DNA from: Lepisosteus oculatus | Taxonomy: Eukaryota; Chordata; Actinopteri; Semionotiformes; Lepisosteidae | Assembly (NCBI RefSeq): GCF_040954835.1 | Contig: NC_090718.1 | Coordinates: 15,329,532-15,393,531 of the forward strand | Direction: 5' to 3' | Length of the DNA: 64,000 nt | In this document: piece by piece, positions 46,178 to 57,687 of the stretch | How positions within the stretch are numbered: position 1 is the first letter of the stretch | Layout of the letters: the number at the start of each line of letters is the position of its first letter | The notes under the pieces: model-generated | Told to the model about the DNA's origin: nothing | The model's input: the letters and a program-made list of their open reading frames with translations, nothing else | The model's database searches: none | Made by a program: the position numbers and the translations under genes

Positions 46178-46694
46178 GGTCGGAAACTGGCCTGTTGAAA
46201 AGTCACATTCCCTCAATGGACCCCAGTGAGTGTGGCTGTTTTATTATACCGAGCTCTCGGGGGGAGGGCACGCGTACCGCCGTGACAGGAGCAGGTCTAG
46301 CCTGGTGCAGATTCAGCCTTGACTGAACCCAGGACTTACAGCAGCGCAGCTGTTGGGTTGACCCTCCCGTACAGAGACGGCTCAAGCTTTCAAACTGTTG
46401 TCATACAGTCGAGCCTCACGATAGTCCGTGACTCTTCCTGCCTCGGGTTTTTGTCCCGTTCCTTGGAGTTGATCCTTCTTTCTATCCCCAGCCTCGTGAG
46501 GCATCAATCGATTATCGGAGCCGGTTCAACAGACTTAGCTAAGCTTAACCCAATAATGATTTTATACGTGCCACAGCGTGATTAAGTACTAACACGGTAA
46601 CCCTGAATATCTGAATATGTGCTCATGTATGTGTCCCACTCCACCCCTGTGAAAAATAACTGTGTTCACTATCGGCCAACATCACAAAGACAAG

Positions 46695-46739
<45 letters not shown>

Positions 46740-49700
46740 TTTACACAGAACTGAGGCCTGTCCGGTGTTGCCCTTGTATATTTGATTTAAATATAAGATC
46801 CAAATAAAAAAGGAATCGTCGTGGTATCGGATCCTTAAGGCACGTGGGGAACGGGCTTGTGCTCAGGAGGAGTTCTGCTCTGGAGCCTCTGTGCCTCGGT
46901 CTGAGAATGTGTGAGGAGGAGGAGCTGGTCGTCCCGCCTCTCGCCGAGGCGACCGCGTGTGGAGCTCAGCGCATGTCCGTCTCCGCAGGCAGCGCTGCGG
47001 TGCGGGACCCCCAGGACGTGCTGCTGCTCGGCGAGGGCAACTTCTCCTTCGCTGCCGCCCTGTGCCAGGCCGGCGGGGGCAGCCCCAGGGTCACCGCCAC
47101 CTGCTACCAGGCCGAGGAGGCGGTCCTGCAGCAGGAGGGCGCGGAGGAGAACATCCAGCTCCTCCGAGAGCATGGTGAGGACTGGCCCACACACACGCTT
47201 ACACGCACGCACACACACAGGCCACCTGCCTCGTCGCCCTCCGCAGTGACGTCAGCGAGTGGGACTAGACGTTGCTCCGCCCACCTCTGACGTGGCTCCA
47301 GAACAGGGGTTCCCAGCTCCGAACCCCGGGGTCTGCAGTCCGGCGGGGTGTCTGTATCTCCTTGTAGCTCTAGCTGCTGGAGGCTGTGCAGAAGGGATGA
47401 ACTGGTCAAGTAAAACCCTAATTGGATCAGTTTCACACTTCTCCCGGGGCGAAGAGCTGTTTATAGCTCCGGGAGACATAGAAAGCCTGCTGGACTCTGG
47501 ACTGGAGTTGGGAACCCATGCTCTTGATCTCTAGATGAACTGGACTCTGGCACAGAGGGACACAGGTCGCATTTACTGGCACTGGTGGCCGATATTAACA
47601 TGCAGCATTATCATTAATACCAGAATTATCGTTGTTTGATTTTACCAGATTTCATCCTGCATTTATTTAGTCTTGTGCTATAAAGGTCCTGGTGCATTGA
47701 AACAGCATTCTTTATTGTTATTCTGCATTTATGTTTTTACTCCTTTTTTTGTTTTAAAAATCGCTTAAAATCACTTTAAAGATCACTTAAAAAATAGATT
47801 TAGAAATTTGTATGGCCACCTGATTCGGGATCGCAGGTTGTGTGTTTTTCACTTCCTGGCTCCCAGCTGTAAACCCTTCAGCCGCACACAGGGGAGAGTG
47901 AGGGGGTGTGGCCAGACTCCTCTGCCCCGCCCTGCCCGCCCCCCCCTCAAGCCACCTATCCACCCATACCGGACGTTTGGTGCTGATTGGTAGAAAGGCG
48001 AGTACGGCAAATGTGCCTCTTTCCTGCTAGTGTCCGAGAATCCGCAGGGGTCGCTGTGCCTAGGCTGACTACTCACACCCTAGTCCCTGGATTCCTTTCC
48101 TCTGGGAATCTTGATCCCAGCTGTCCAGTAATGTGAGACCTAGGCTCAAACTCCTGATCATGGAGTTCGCCCTGCGCTTGGCTGAAACCCCTCCGTTCCG
48201 CTCTGGCGTTTGTGCGCATGGCTGATCGTTTGGTGTGCGCGATTGCATTGCCCAGCTCCAGCTTGAGCTGGCTTTGCCCACCAGCTGGTGTTGGTGCCAG
48301 GAAGCACAGTCGATTGCCAGCATGTGGGAGGACTGGTGCAGCACGATAGGAACCGTGGGAGGCATGGCTCAGTGAGCGCAGGGACGGGAAAGATGGGGCT
48401 CCGCGGGGGACAAGGTGGCAGCAGGGCAGCGGGGTGACTGGCAGGGGGTGTCAGCTGTTTCGTTGTGGGCACTCAGGGGCGGAGGTGCATTTCGCAGTGG
48501 ACAGCACCCGGCTGGGGGAGTGCCCGGCGCTGGCGGGGCAGCTCTTCGACCACATCATCTTCAACTTCCCCCACTGCGGCAGGAAGGCGGGCGTGAAGAG
48601 GAACCGCAGCCTGCTGGCCAAGTTCTTCCTCAGGTGAGCCCTACCGGAACCCGTGGGGCGGAGCAGAAAGGTGCAGCCACAGGGCCGGGGAGTTTGTAAG
48701 TTGTGTTCCCTTTGCCGTCAGGCTCCGCAGGATGTACATTCCTACCACTTCACCTCCAGAAGGGAAAACTGTGTTTCAGTGTCGTGTCACGGAGTTTTCT
48801 GCATTTCTGACAGTTACAGTTCCTTTCTAATTGGCGTTTCTTTGCGTTAGCTTTCAATTCAGTGAATTTTGTATATAGCGCCTTTCACAACAAGGTTGCC
48901 CCAAGGCGCTTTACAAAGTAAGTGACCTTACATGTTGTGAATACAGAACAGAAAAGACCAGAAGGCAACGGAGGAGAGGAACCAAAAACTCCTTAGTAAG
49001 GAGAAAAGAAACCTCTAGGGGTCCAAGGTCAACTGTCTGCCCAACCCCTCTGCTAACATTATACAATTAAAAAAGGAAAAACTAATTATTAATACATGGA
49101 GGTATTAATACATCCATCATGTCTTCTGTGTGTTAGTACTCCATGCAGATCTCTGTAGACCAGTAAATTCCTCTTAAACGATAGCTATATCCACAATGTC
49201 CCTCTTGGATCCAGGGCAGTGATGCAGCATCCAACTCAGATGATGCCCAGCCCAGGCGCCATCTGGACATGTGGGGAGGAGAATAGGATAGTCTGGTCAG
49301 AACAGATGTATCTGCCTGGTGGGCCAAGATAGAGATACACAATGGCATGTACAGCCTGACGGGAAGCCAATGGAAAGAGTTAAGTATGGGGGTTGTATGG
49401 TCGTACTTTCTGCTCCTGGTAACAATTCTAGCTGCTGCATTCTGAATTCGCAGTAAGGTGTTGAAAGGGTGATGGGTGCTCCAAACAGCTGTCAAACTGA
49501 GCACCCTGAAGCAGCTCTGTCTGACTGGTTGACGACAGTGTATATTCAAGCGGGACTCTTGTCCTCTCCAGCTGTGCCCAGGTGCTGAAGGACAGCGGCG
49601 AGGTCCACGTGACTCTGTGCAACGGGCAGGGGGGCACGCCCGCTGACCAGCCAATGAGAGAGTGGCACAACAGCTGGCAGGCCGTTGCCATGGCTGCGGA

Positions 49701-50891
49701 GGCGGGATTCATCCTCAGCGAGATCCGCCCCTTCGACGGCGCCAAGTACCACGGTTACAGGAGCACGGGCTACAGGTGAGGGGCTCTGCTCCGCCAGCGT
49801 GCCGCCCAGGGCCTCGTCCTGCTCCGATCTCCCGGGGGCCCTCCGCTGGTGAATCCCCATGGCCAAGCCTTGTGATGGCGGAGGTCTGCAGATCCACTCA
49901 GGCTCCTGCTGCTCCGTCGTCTGCTAGCCTCTCTGTACAACCAGCTCATTTTAACACGGGAAGGCAACGCCGTGCTGAGAACACGAGCTGTCCTTCGTTC
50001 ACGTTTCCTCTTCTCTTTTCAGGAGCCAGGACAAAACCTTCCACGCGGAGGGGGCCCTGACCCACGTCTTCACTCGCAGCCTGCCCTGCGCCCCCCCGGA
50101 GAGCGTGCAGGCCGAAGCGAGGCTGGCCAGGGGCAGCGTTGGCTTTGAGGTGCCCGAGGAGCTGAGCCACAGCTTCGGCAGGTACTGGAGTCGGGAACGG
50201 GCTGGGGGCCCCAGCTGGCCCCCGACTCCCACGCTGCGCGGGGTCTCTGCACCGCGTTTCAGAAAATAAACTTCACAAAGCATCTGAACGTTTGGATGAA
50301 AAAGTAAAATCTGTTTTCTCTAAAACCACACTGTTGCATTCAGAGTCGGTGATATTGGAATCAGGTCTTTGGTAGGTTTCCAGGTGGGTAGGAAACCATA
50401 GATCACTTGTCAAAACCTTTATGGACAGTAGTGATTGGACACTCAACATGCTGGTTCTGTTGACCTGCAAGTCTTCCTTCAATCTTTTAAATTGATCGCT
50501 ATAATGGGTATTTAACAGGGGAAGTGCTACAATCTGCACAAAGCTCCGTCCTTCGGATGAGACGTAAAACCGAGGTCCTGACTCTCTGTGGTCATTAAAA
50601 ATCCCAGGGCGTTTCTCGAAAAGAGTAGGGATGTAACCCCGGCGTCCTGGCCAAATTTCCCATTGGCCCTTATCAATTATGGCCTCCTAATACTCCCCCT
50701 CTATGAATTGGCTACATTACTCTGCTCTCCTCCGCACTGAGAGCTGGTGTGTGGTGAGCGTTCTGGCGCACTATGGCTGCCGTCGCATCATCCAGGTGGG
50801 GCTGCACACTGGTGGTGGTGGAGGGGATCCCCATGACCTGTAAAGTGCTTTGAGTGGAGTGTCCAGAAAAAGCGCTATATAAGTGTTAGCA

Positions 50892-50934
<43 letters not shown>

Positions 50935-52441
50935 GCACCCTTCACCTGTTTTCCAAGCCTCTGCTTATTTCCTGGCCTGCTGGCTCTCCAGCAGTCCTGC
51001 TCCAGGGGTGCGATAAGAGTCACCACACTAAGCTCTCTGAGGTCAACTCAAGTGCAAAGGTCCTGTGCACTTCCTTATTTGTGTTGATTTGAATGGTAAT
51101 GTGAAAAAAAAGACCTTATATGTTATATCACGTTAATCATTATATTGCTACTCTGGGCAAAGGTGAGCTGGCTCCTGCAAAGAGATGGCACAGATCTTCC
51201 CTTACAGCCATCATCCTTCATCGCAGATCCCTGTCACACTTCCCCATCCCATACGTACCGTCGCTCAGCGGGGGATCTGTATCTATCTGTTCCTCTTCCG
51301 TCAAGAGGCGCTGCCTGAGAGAGAATTCATGAGACACAAAAACGGTTCTCTTCTTCCCAGGAATGTCTTGGGCCAGAACTCCTCGCACCCCGTGCGCATC
51401 CTCCTGGATCTGCTCCTCAGGGAGCTGCGCTCTCCCTGGCCCGTGCAGAGGCTCGAGAGCGACTTCCCGGAGCTCTTCCGCGCCTGTCCGGGCCTGCTCT
51501 CCGACTGCGGGCCCGACGTCAGCCCGGCCCGGGTCTACTGGATCAGACCCACCGAGACGAGGGCGCGGGTGGACGGGGAGGAGGGGGACTCCGCGCCCAA
51601 TGGCCCCCAGGACAGCGAGACCAAGGGGTACGGCCTCCGGCCTTCCCTGCTCCTCCACGCCCGGGAAGTCTGCGGGCACAGGGAATTCCGGGCCGGCACG
51701 CTCCACGCTGTGAGCGGCCTGGTCTTTCGGAGGCTCCCTGTCTCTAAGAGCAGCCCGCCGGCCTTCCACGAGCTCCTCCTGCTGGGGGCGTTCCGAGCGG
51801 ATTCCCGGCCCTGCCAGCTGCTCCGGTGCTGCCTGGAGGCGGCCTTGGGCGCTGCTGACGGGCAGGCTGCCCCCCGAGACCCCGCAGTGCCCGCGGTCTC
51901 CTTCGAGGAGGATACGGGCGGCCCCGCGCCGCAGCTGTGGGTGAATTTCAGGGGCGTCCCCAGAGTGGGGAGGATAGCGGCACTCCCGCCAAGAGGAGAG
52001 CTGTCCCAGGACCTGCAGGTCTGCGCGGCTACTCTCAACCTGGACCTGCTGGCGTGCCAGGTGTTCTCCCTGCCCGACTGGAGGATGCTGTGGAGCGGGG
52101 ATCCCCGCTTCCTAGCGCAGTTCGCCCGGAAGGAGGTCCGGCCCTTCTCCAGCTTCTCCCTCTACCCCCCCTCCTACACGCACGACATCAGCTTCTGGGT
52201 GGAGCCGGAGAGCTTCGACGAGCTGGCGTTCCACGCGTTGGTGCGGCGGGTCTCCGGGGACGCCGTGCGGGATGTGGCTCTGGTCGACCGCTTCCGCCAC
52301 CCCCACATGGGCCACGCCAGCCTCTGCTACAGGCTGACCTACCAGTCCTGCGACCGGGCGCTGTCGTACAGCCAGGCCCTGGGCATGCAGCTGCAGCTGC
52401 GCAGGCTGCTCCCCCTGCAGCTGCAGGTCACGCTGAGATAG
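46178..52441 (+). CDS. FDXACB1: FDXACB1, BMT5-like domain fused to FDX-ACB domain, 6 exons, 598 aa
   Basis: FDXACB1 joins an N-terminal Rossmann-like DUF2431 (Bmt5/25S rRNA methyltransferase-like) domain to a PheRS-like region with the ferredoxin-fold anticodon-binding domain; its activity is not established. Coding segments are 46216-46225 (in exon 46178-46225), 46989-47174, 48477-48633, 49572-49775, 50023-50181 and 51361-52441; phases chain throughout. The first part has DVLLLGEGNFSFAAAL (SAM-binding glycine loop), FDHIIFNFPHCGRKAGVKRN, GQGGTPADQPMREWHNSW and GYRSQDKTFHVEGALTHVFT, all near-identical to human. The end has DWRMLWSGDPRF, SLYPPSYTHDISFWV and LCYRLTYQSCDRALS, the FDX-ACB core. 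Human length is 624. The tiny first coding exon (MDP) is inferred from splice signals; a start at 46974 (MSVSAG) in unspliced exon 2 is the alternative. Intron 3 carries a LINE tail. Confidence 0.93.
46701..46734. repeat. (TG)17 microsatellite in FDXACB1 intron 1
   Basis: Seventeen uninterrupted TG units. Confidence 0.95.
48855..49500 (-). mobile_element. L2-like LINE 3' end in FDXACB1 intron 3
   Basis: On the minus strand the stretch ends with gtaaagcgccttggggcaac, gttgtgaaaggcgctatata and an aattcactgaattg tail, a typical 3' end of L2-type elements in fishes. Upstream of this (49320-49450) lies gcagctagaattgtt and ttccattggcttcccgtc, also part of such 3' regions. No reverse transcriptase is present. 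The insert reaches to within about 70 bp of exon 4. Confidence 0.7.
50545..50934 (+). mobile_element. SINE3 copy with ATT tail in FDXACB1 intron 5
   Basis: 5'-truncated copy starting gctccgtccttcggatgaga and ending gctatataagtgttagcaat followed by about 13 ATT units. It keeps a segment (gcgcactatggctgccgtcg) that is deleted from the other copies here, so it belongs to an older or different subfamily. Confidence 0.88.
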
Positions 52442-55400
52442 AGGGGGGCTCCGGGGTCGCCGGGGCCCGCGGGCCTGGGGGTGACAGCCCGACACGCAGG
52501 AGCTCGGGCTCTGTGACCCCGTTTTAACCACCAGCTGCTAGGACCAAGGAGTGATCACTGACTGTCAAAGAGGCCCTTCTGAGAAACCAGCGTAGTTGAA
52601 CCAATTGACCTTTGAATGCATTTGTGAGTGATCTTGTTTCAGATACAGGGGCCGGATGCTCGCTGTGTAAAACGGCAGAGAAGAGTCTTTTAGCCACAAA
52701 TTAGGACCTGAGGATGGAAGTCATTTTCAGGCAGCAGGGAATGGACACCGTGATGCTGGCCTGATCTCCGTGTCGACCTCTCCCGCTGCAAGAGGGAGGA
52801 CTCGGCTTCAGCCCGGCCAAGCAGCGGGCACGTTTCTGCGTACATGGGTGAGCTTCGGCTGCTCTTTCTGCACCAGGCTGGTGAAGCTCGGTCGCTTTCA
52901 CTTTTTTTTTTCCAGCCGCCTTTTAGTTTCTCTTTGTGCCGGAACGAGAGGTGACCCGAACGGGGCTTGTACTGTCACGGTGACGACCTACGCTGCGCTC
53001 TGCGACGTGCTCTTCCGTCGATCTCCGGCTCCGATCCCTTGTCGCCGGGCTCCGGCGCCTCGTCTGTGGTGGAGGATCAGCCCGCAGACGGGAAGGTTTG
53101 TGTGGCCGCAGGTCCCCAGAAGAAAGTCCGTATACAGGGGCGCCTGTGGAAGGAAAGCAAAAATGACCAGAAGGAGACCCCTGCCCTTCCCTCTCTGGAG
53201 GGATGGTTCGTGTTGAAGAAGAAACTCCTCCGTGTCTCTGGATGGTGCCGACCCCTGCCCTGGTGTTGCCACAGGAGACTTTTCTCAGGGCAGCTCTTCA
53301 CAGTTTACAGTCTGGACAAGTTTCGATCCCCCGTTCCGTTACAGCTCGGAGCGAGGCTGCGGGCGGTCTCCTCTCGTCTCCCGGGCGCCACGTTCCCTCC
53401 GGGCGCGCTGCTCGGAAGGCCTCCTGGGAGCGGCATCCTGGAACGGTCCCGATCCGGGCCTGATGTCACTGCTCCCAGCTCACCCGCATCCTGCTCTGCC
53501 CTCCTGCTCCTGTGTGTCACATGGATTCCAGTCTGTGTTCATTCTCCAGGGGCCAGTGGCTGTGGCCTCCAGAGGTTTCAAGAGCAATTGACAGCTAACC
53601 TCAGGCGAAGGACCTCTGGGCCTGGAGTCAGGATGTCAGCACCTCATTTCTATTTATTTAGCAGTCACAACATTAATCTTTCCTTTACCTGTTTTGTTTA
53701 ATTAATTTGCACACCCGAAGAAGGCTCCAGAGCCAAAACTTTTTGTCTCCTCTCTTCTCTTTTCAGCCTGGAATAAACCTGTACTTGTTCCTTTGCAGCC
53801 TCTGCGTGCTGCTGCAGCTCCCTACTCGAACTGCCTGTTTAATTTCTGTACCACCTGATTCTCTGGCAGCGTGTGGACATCGCCTGCCCACCGAGAAGAC
53901 AGGCTGGTGTCTGGGGATGCTGGGTCCCAGTGTTGAGGCTTGCGGTGTTTCTAGAGAACTGGCTGCGTTTTCCAGACACGCTGGCTACAGCGGTGCTCGC
54001 CGGCAAAGCTGTTGTTCGCTCAGGTGCTGCACTGCTCGTTGGTGTGATAGCTTGTTCAGCAGGGTCACAAGCCATGAAGTAGGTACTGATGAGGTCATCT
54101 GTTGTGCGCTGTATTGATGAGTTTATCTGTTGTTTACTGTATTGTTAAATTTATCTGTTGTGCACTGTATTGTTGAGTTTATCTGTTGAGAGAGTGTCTT
54201 TATTCTCTTGAGGGGGGGCAAGTTGATTACTGTATTTTTTAGTTTCTCTGTTGTATGCTGTATTGCCAGGTTTGTAACCTCAGCTGTTGTGAGGGTTTCC
54301 AGTTCAATTATGAAGAGGAGGGCTGCTGATGGGACTGGCATTCGGTGGGTCAGGGTATGATTTTGCTCCCGATCGCTCAAAAGCACCGTGACTCTCGCGT
54401 GTGACAAGCAGGCGTCGATGACCCTGATCTGTGGTTTTGGAAGGGAAATGTTCTCAGGCTCGTTCTGTCTGAAGGGTGTGTGTGGCAGGCCTGCTTGACT
54501 GTGACACGTCTAACTTGCTGCTTCCCAGGTGTGTCAGTGACTCAGGTCTGCAAAGCGACATTGGGCTTATTGATGACATTGATAGTGTGGGTGGTTTTGG
54601 ACTGATTTCGTTTTGTTTGCGGAGGTCTGACTGAGGGAAAGGAGTAATAGAGCCATGATTCCCGTCAGCAATGGGTTCCTCAAAGCAGGAATGAAAGAGC
54701 CAAAAAAAAAAAGAGCTAATTCAGATTACAACATTACAAGTCGCTGTAATATGTCCAGCGGTGGCAATAAAGAAATGTGATCTGGACATCGGTGGCTCTT
54801 TTTAAAAGGCTGTGCCCTCATTCTGGCGTCTCCTGCTACCTGGAGTCGGGCTCACCTCGCCCGGTGGATGGTGTTCATCTGCGAGCAGTGCTGCTGCTTC
54901 ATTGCTCGGTGCCGTGTAGTCGTATCTGACGTGTTGGCAGCGGTGATGGTGGTCTCTGTCGTAGGGAAGATCTCAGCTCTCTGCTGTCGTGCCTGGGCAT
55001 GGAGTCCAAGAGTGGCACGGGGCTGAGTGGCTGCAGCCCTGGCAGAGACGCAGGGAACAGAGGTGTCAGAGGACTGGTGCGCTCCGGGCAGGGCGCGTGC
55101 TTTCTCCCCTGCGCGTCCTGAAAGTCGGTAGGAGAACGACATTGCTTTGCACAGAAGAAGAAGAGCAACCCTTACTGGGGACTGCTTTCTGCCAGTATAA
55201 TATCGATCGAGGGGATTGAAGCTGTGGAAGACCGAGTGAAAAGGTCAAGATGGTGACTGTGCACCGGAAAGGTTTTCTGTTTGCACCTGAGACCACTGTC
55301 GTAGGTGCAAACTAAAGCCTGTGATTCTTCACACCCATTCAACCAGAGAGAAGTGAGACAGATTGGCATCTCCCTGTCCTGTTTGTTTGACTTCTGACAC

Positions 55401-56549
55401 TGCCCCTTTCCCCTGTATGTTCCTTTGATATGTTAAAGTCTTGCCTACTTTTAATGTATAGAAAGGAAAGTGTCACGTCAGTCCAGGGAGCATGTCTTCC
55501 TGAGTGGTGGGGGAAAACCTTCCTCTGTGATATGCTCCCCTTCAGCTGACTGAATTAAAGATCTCTGTTTGACAGTCTCCCAGCCTGAGTGAGGACTGAG
55601 TTTTCTTTGACAAAGCCAATGTCCACAAAAGCTCTCCGGGTTCACCCGTGTTCTGTATTTGTGTGGATCAGCTGTGGTCAGCTCAGCAAAAAAAAAGAAA
55701 GCTGCAGGTTTTAATTGATGGGGAAACAAATCACTGTACATTACCTCATGCTTTATTAATTCCACACCCTGTGTCCCCATTTCCTGAATACCATGATACT
55801 ACGTTGTGTCTCACAGTATCTCGGTTTGGGGAGTCTGAACTGGCTTCATGTGTTTACTGAGGGGATTATTTTGAGATGCAGAACGTTGCTATCAGGTTAG
55901 CATTTGTCTTACTTTTTTCTTGATTCTGGGATCTAAAACGTTAGGGTTTTGATCATATAAATTGGAAACCTTAACTTCCGTTAAGTTCTGTTAAACTTTC
56001 GTAGGTCCTCTTCCTGCTCTGAGTGCTGAACTGCTTGCTTATTCCAATCATAGTCGGACACAATTGTATCACTTTATTTTAAACTCTTGGCTTTTGTAGC
56101 TTTCCTGCAGGTGTGCTGTGTGTGAGTATATCTTGACCACAGGCTGTGTCAGGCTCTGTGCAGTGGTCAGTAGTGCTTCACTGCTGATTCTGTCACTAAA
56201 GTGAGTGACCTGTTGTGCTGAAAGCTGCGCTTTTATCTCTGGGGTCAGACCGCAAGCACGCTGGCTCTGCTTTGTTGTGGCACTGGATGCACCTTTGTAT
56301 GCAAAATGTGAGAGGTTTTATTAAAAGAGAAACATGTAAAAACTGGGTTTATCAGAAATTTGCTTTTCTTTGCTGCCCTGGAGGCCCATGTGTGTGTTAC
56401 AGACCAGGATACCAGAAGTGTTACACACCCTCCCTATTCTGCACATGCAGGACGCGTCCTTTAGAGGGCGCTGCACCCAGCTCCAGTCATGGGCCAAGGT
56501 AATTCCTCTACACAGAGAAGTGAGACACTTCTATCACATCTTATCCCCT

Positions 56550-57370
56550 CTTTATTTCAGTCCTGTTCCTCTACTGTTGTCTTCAGCTTACTAAATGAGT
56601 CCTTGTCTACTGGTGTGATAGCAGTGACCTTTAAAACAGCTGCAGTTACCCCTGTGCAACAAATCTATCTCTGGACAACCTGAATAATGTTAACCCAATA
56701 TCCGGCCCACCCTTGCAAAAATATTGGAACATGCTGTTACAATTCGGTTCATAGACCATGTCATTGCAAATAACCTCTTTGAACTCTTCGGATCTGGTTT
56801 GAGACAACTACCCAGCAGAGAAACGGCTCTGTTTAAAGTCACTAATGATCTTCTTATGGCTTCTGACTCCGGTTCTCTTTCTATCCTCATTCACCTTGAC
56901 CTCACTGCTGCTTTTGACACTGTTAACCGTGACATCTTACTTTCTCAACTTGAGACCGTTTGGGAGTTTCTGACGTTACTCTTAAAGGGGACGTATAGTC
57001 CCAGGTTCTCAGTACCTATCTCAGTTATTATCTCCCTACTCCCCACCTCGCAGCCTCCATTCGTCTGACTCTGGTCTCCTGTACTGTTTGTCCCCCAATC
57101 CCCCACTCTGTGGGTGACAAGGCCTTCTCCTGCTACATCCCCAAACTCTGCAATTCTGTCCTCAAGGATATCAGAGAGTCGCCTTCCCTGAGCGCTTTCA
57201 AATCTAGAATCAAACCCTTTATTAGAGGACTTTCATGTAATCAGTTTGCTTTCCTACTCTATTCCAAACCTTTATTGTAATTGTGTAATTATGGTGTCTC
57301 CTCTTAGTGTGTGTGCAAAGCACTTAAAGAAGCCACTTTTAAAGGCTCTATGTATTATATATAATTATTA
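56550..57370 (+). mobile_element. L2-like LINE, 3' part of ORF2, degraded
   Basis: Plus-strand coding traces in order: LNESLSTGVIAVTFKTAAVT, then ILEHAV and NNLFELFGSG, ETALFKVTNDLLMASDSGSL, LIHLDLTAAFDTVNRDILLS (the reverse transcriptase A box, AAFDTV), then after a large internal deletion GDKAFSCYIPKLCNS and SPSLSAFKSRIKPFI, the C-terminal end. A tail with aaaggctctatgtattata and AT-rich sequence follows. The F/YADD-containing part is missing and the frame shifts, so it is inactive. Confidence 0.85.
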
Positions 57371-57539
57371 TATATTATTATAATTTAAGACCCTCATTAT
57401 AAACCGTATGTACAAAAGTATTGCAGGTTTTTCCAGCAATAACCACGTGCAATATTTTAATTCAGATACCTTCATCTTCTACATGATTAAAGCTTTAATA
57501 ATCAATAATGGTAATAAATAATGGTAAAACTGGAATTGC

Positions 57540-57687
57540 GTTATCGATCAATCCTGTGTAGTTTGTCCAATTGATGACGCTGTAGTATGGGCTGTACGTG
57601 TGCCCTTACTCAATATGGCCACCTGACAGTCCATTAGGGCCAACGGCTTTTGTGTGCGGCTGAAGCCGAGCTGTGCCAGTAGCAGAC
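57540..57687 (+). promoter_or_regulatory. ALG9 promoter region with YY1-like start
   Basis: The start codon lies in gacATGGCGGCaag, which fits the YY1 consensus often found at the start of housekeeping genes, and an upstream caatatggccacc is similar. No TATA box is visible. Confidence 0.45.

Larger units (their letters stand above)
52442..57687. other. FDXACB1-ALG9 intergenic region
   Basis: Holds the FDXACB1 3' UTR, a dispersed repeat piece at 53690-53830 (gaagaaggctccagagccaa, then gcctggaataaacctgtact, seen widely in fish repeats and possibly Penelope-like), a 39-bp tandem repeat (54090-54190), a LINE relic (56.55-57.37 kb) and the ALG9 promoter. Stretches 54.2-56.5 kb contain no gene I recognise. 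Confidence 0.5.
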
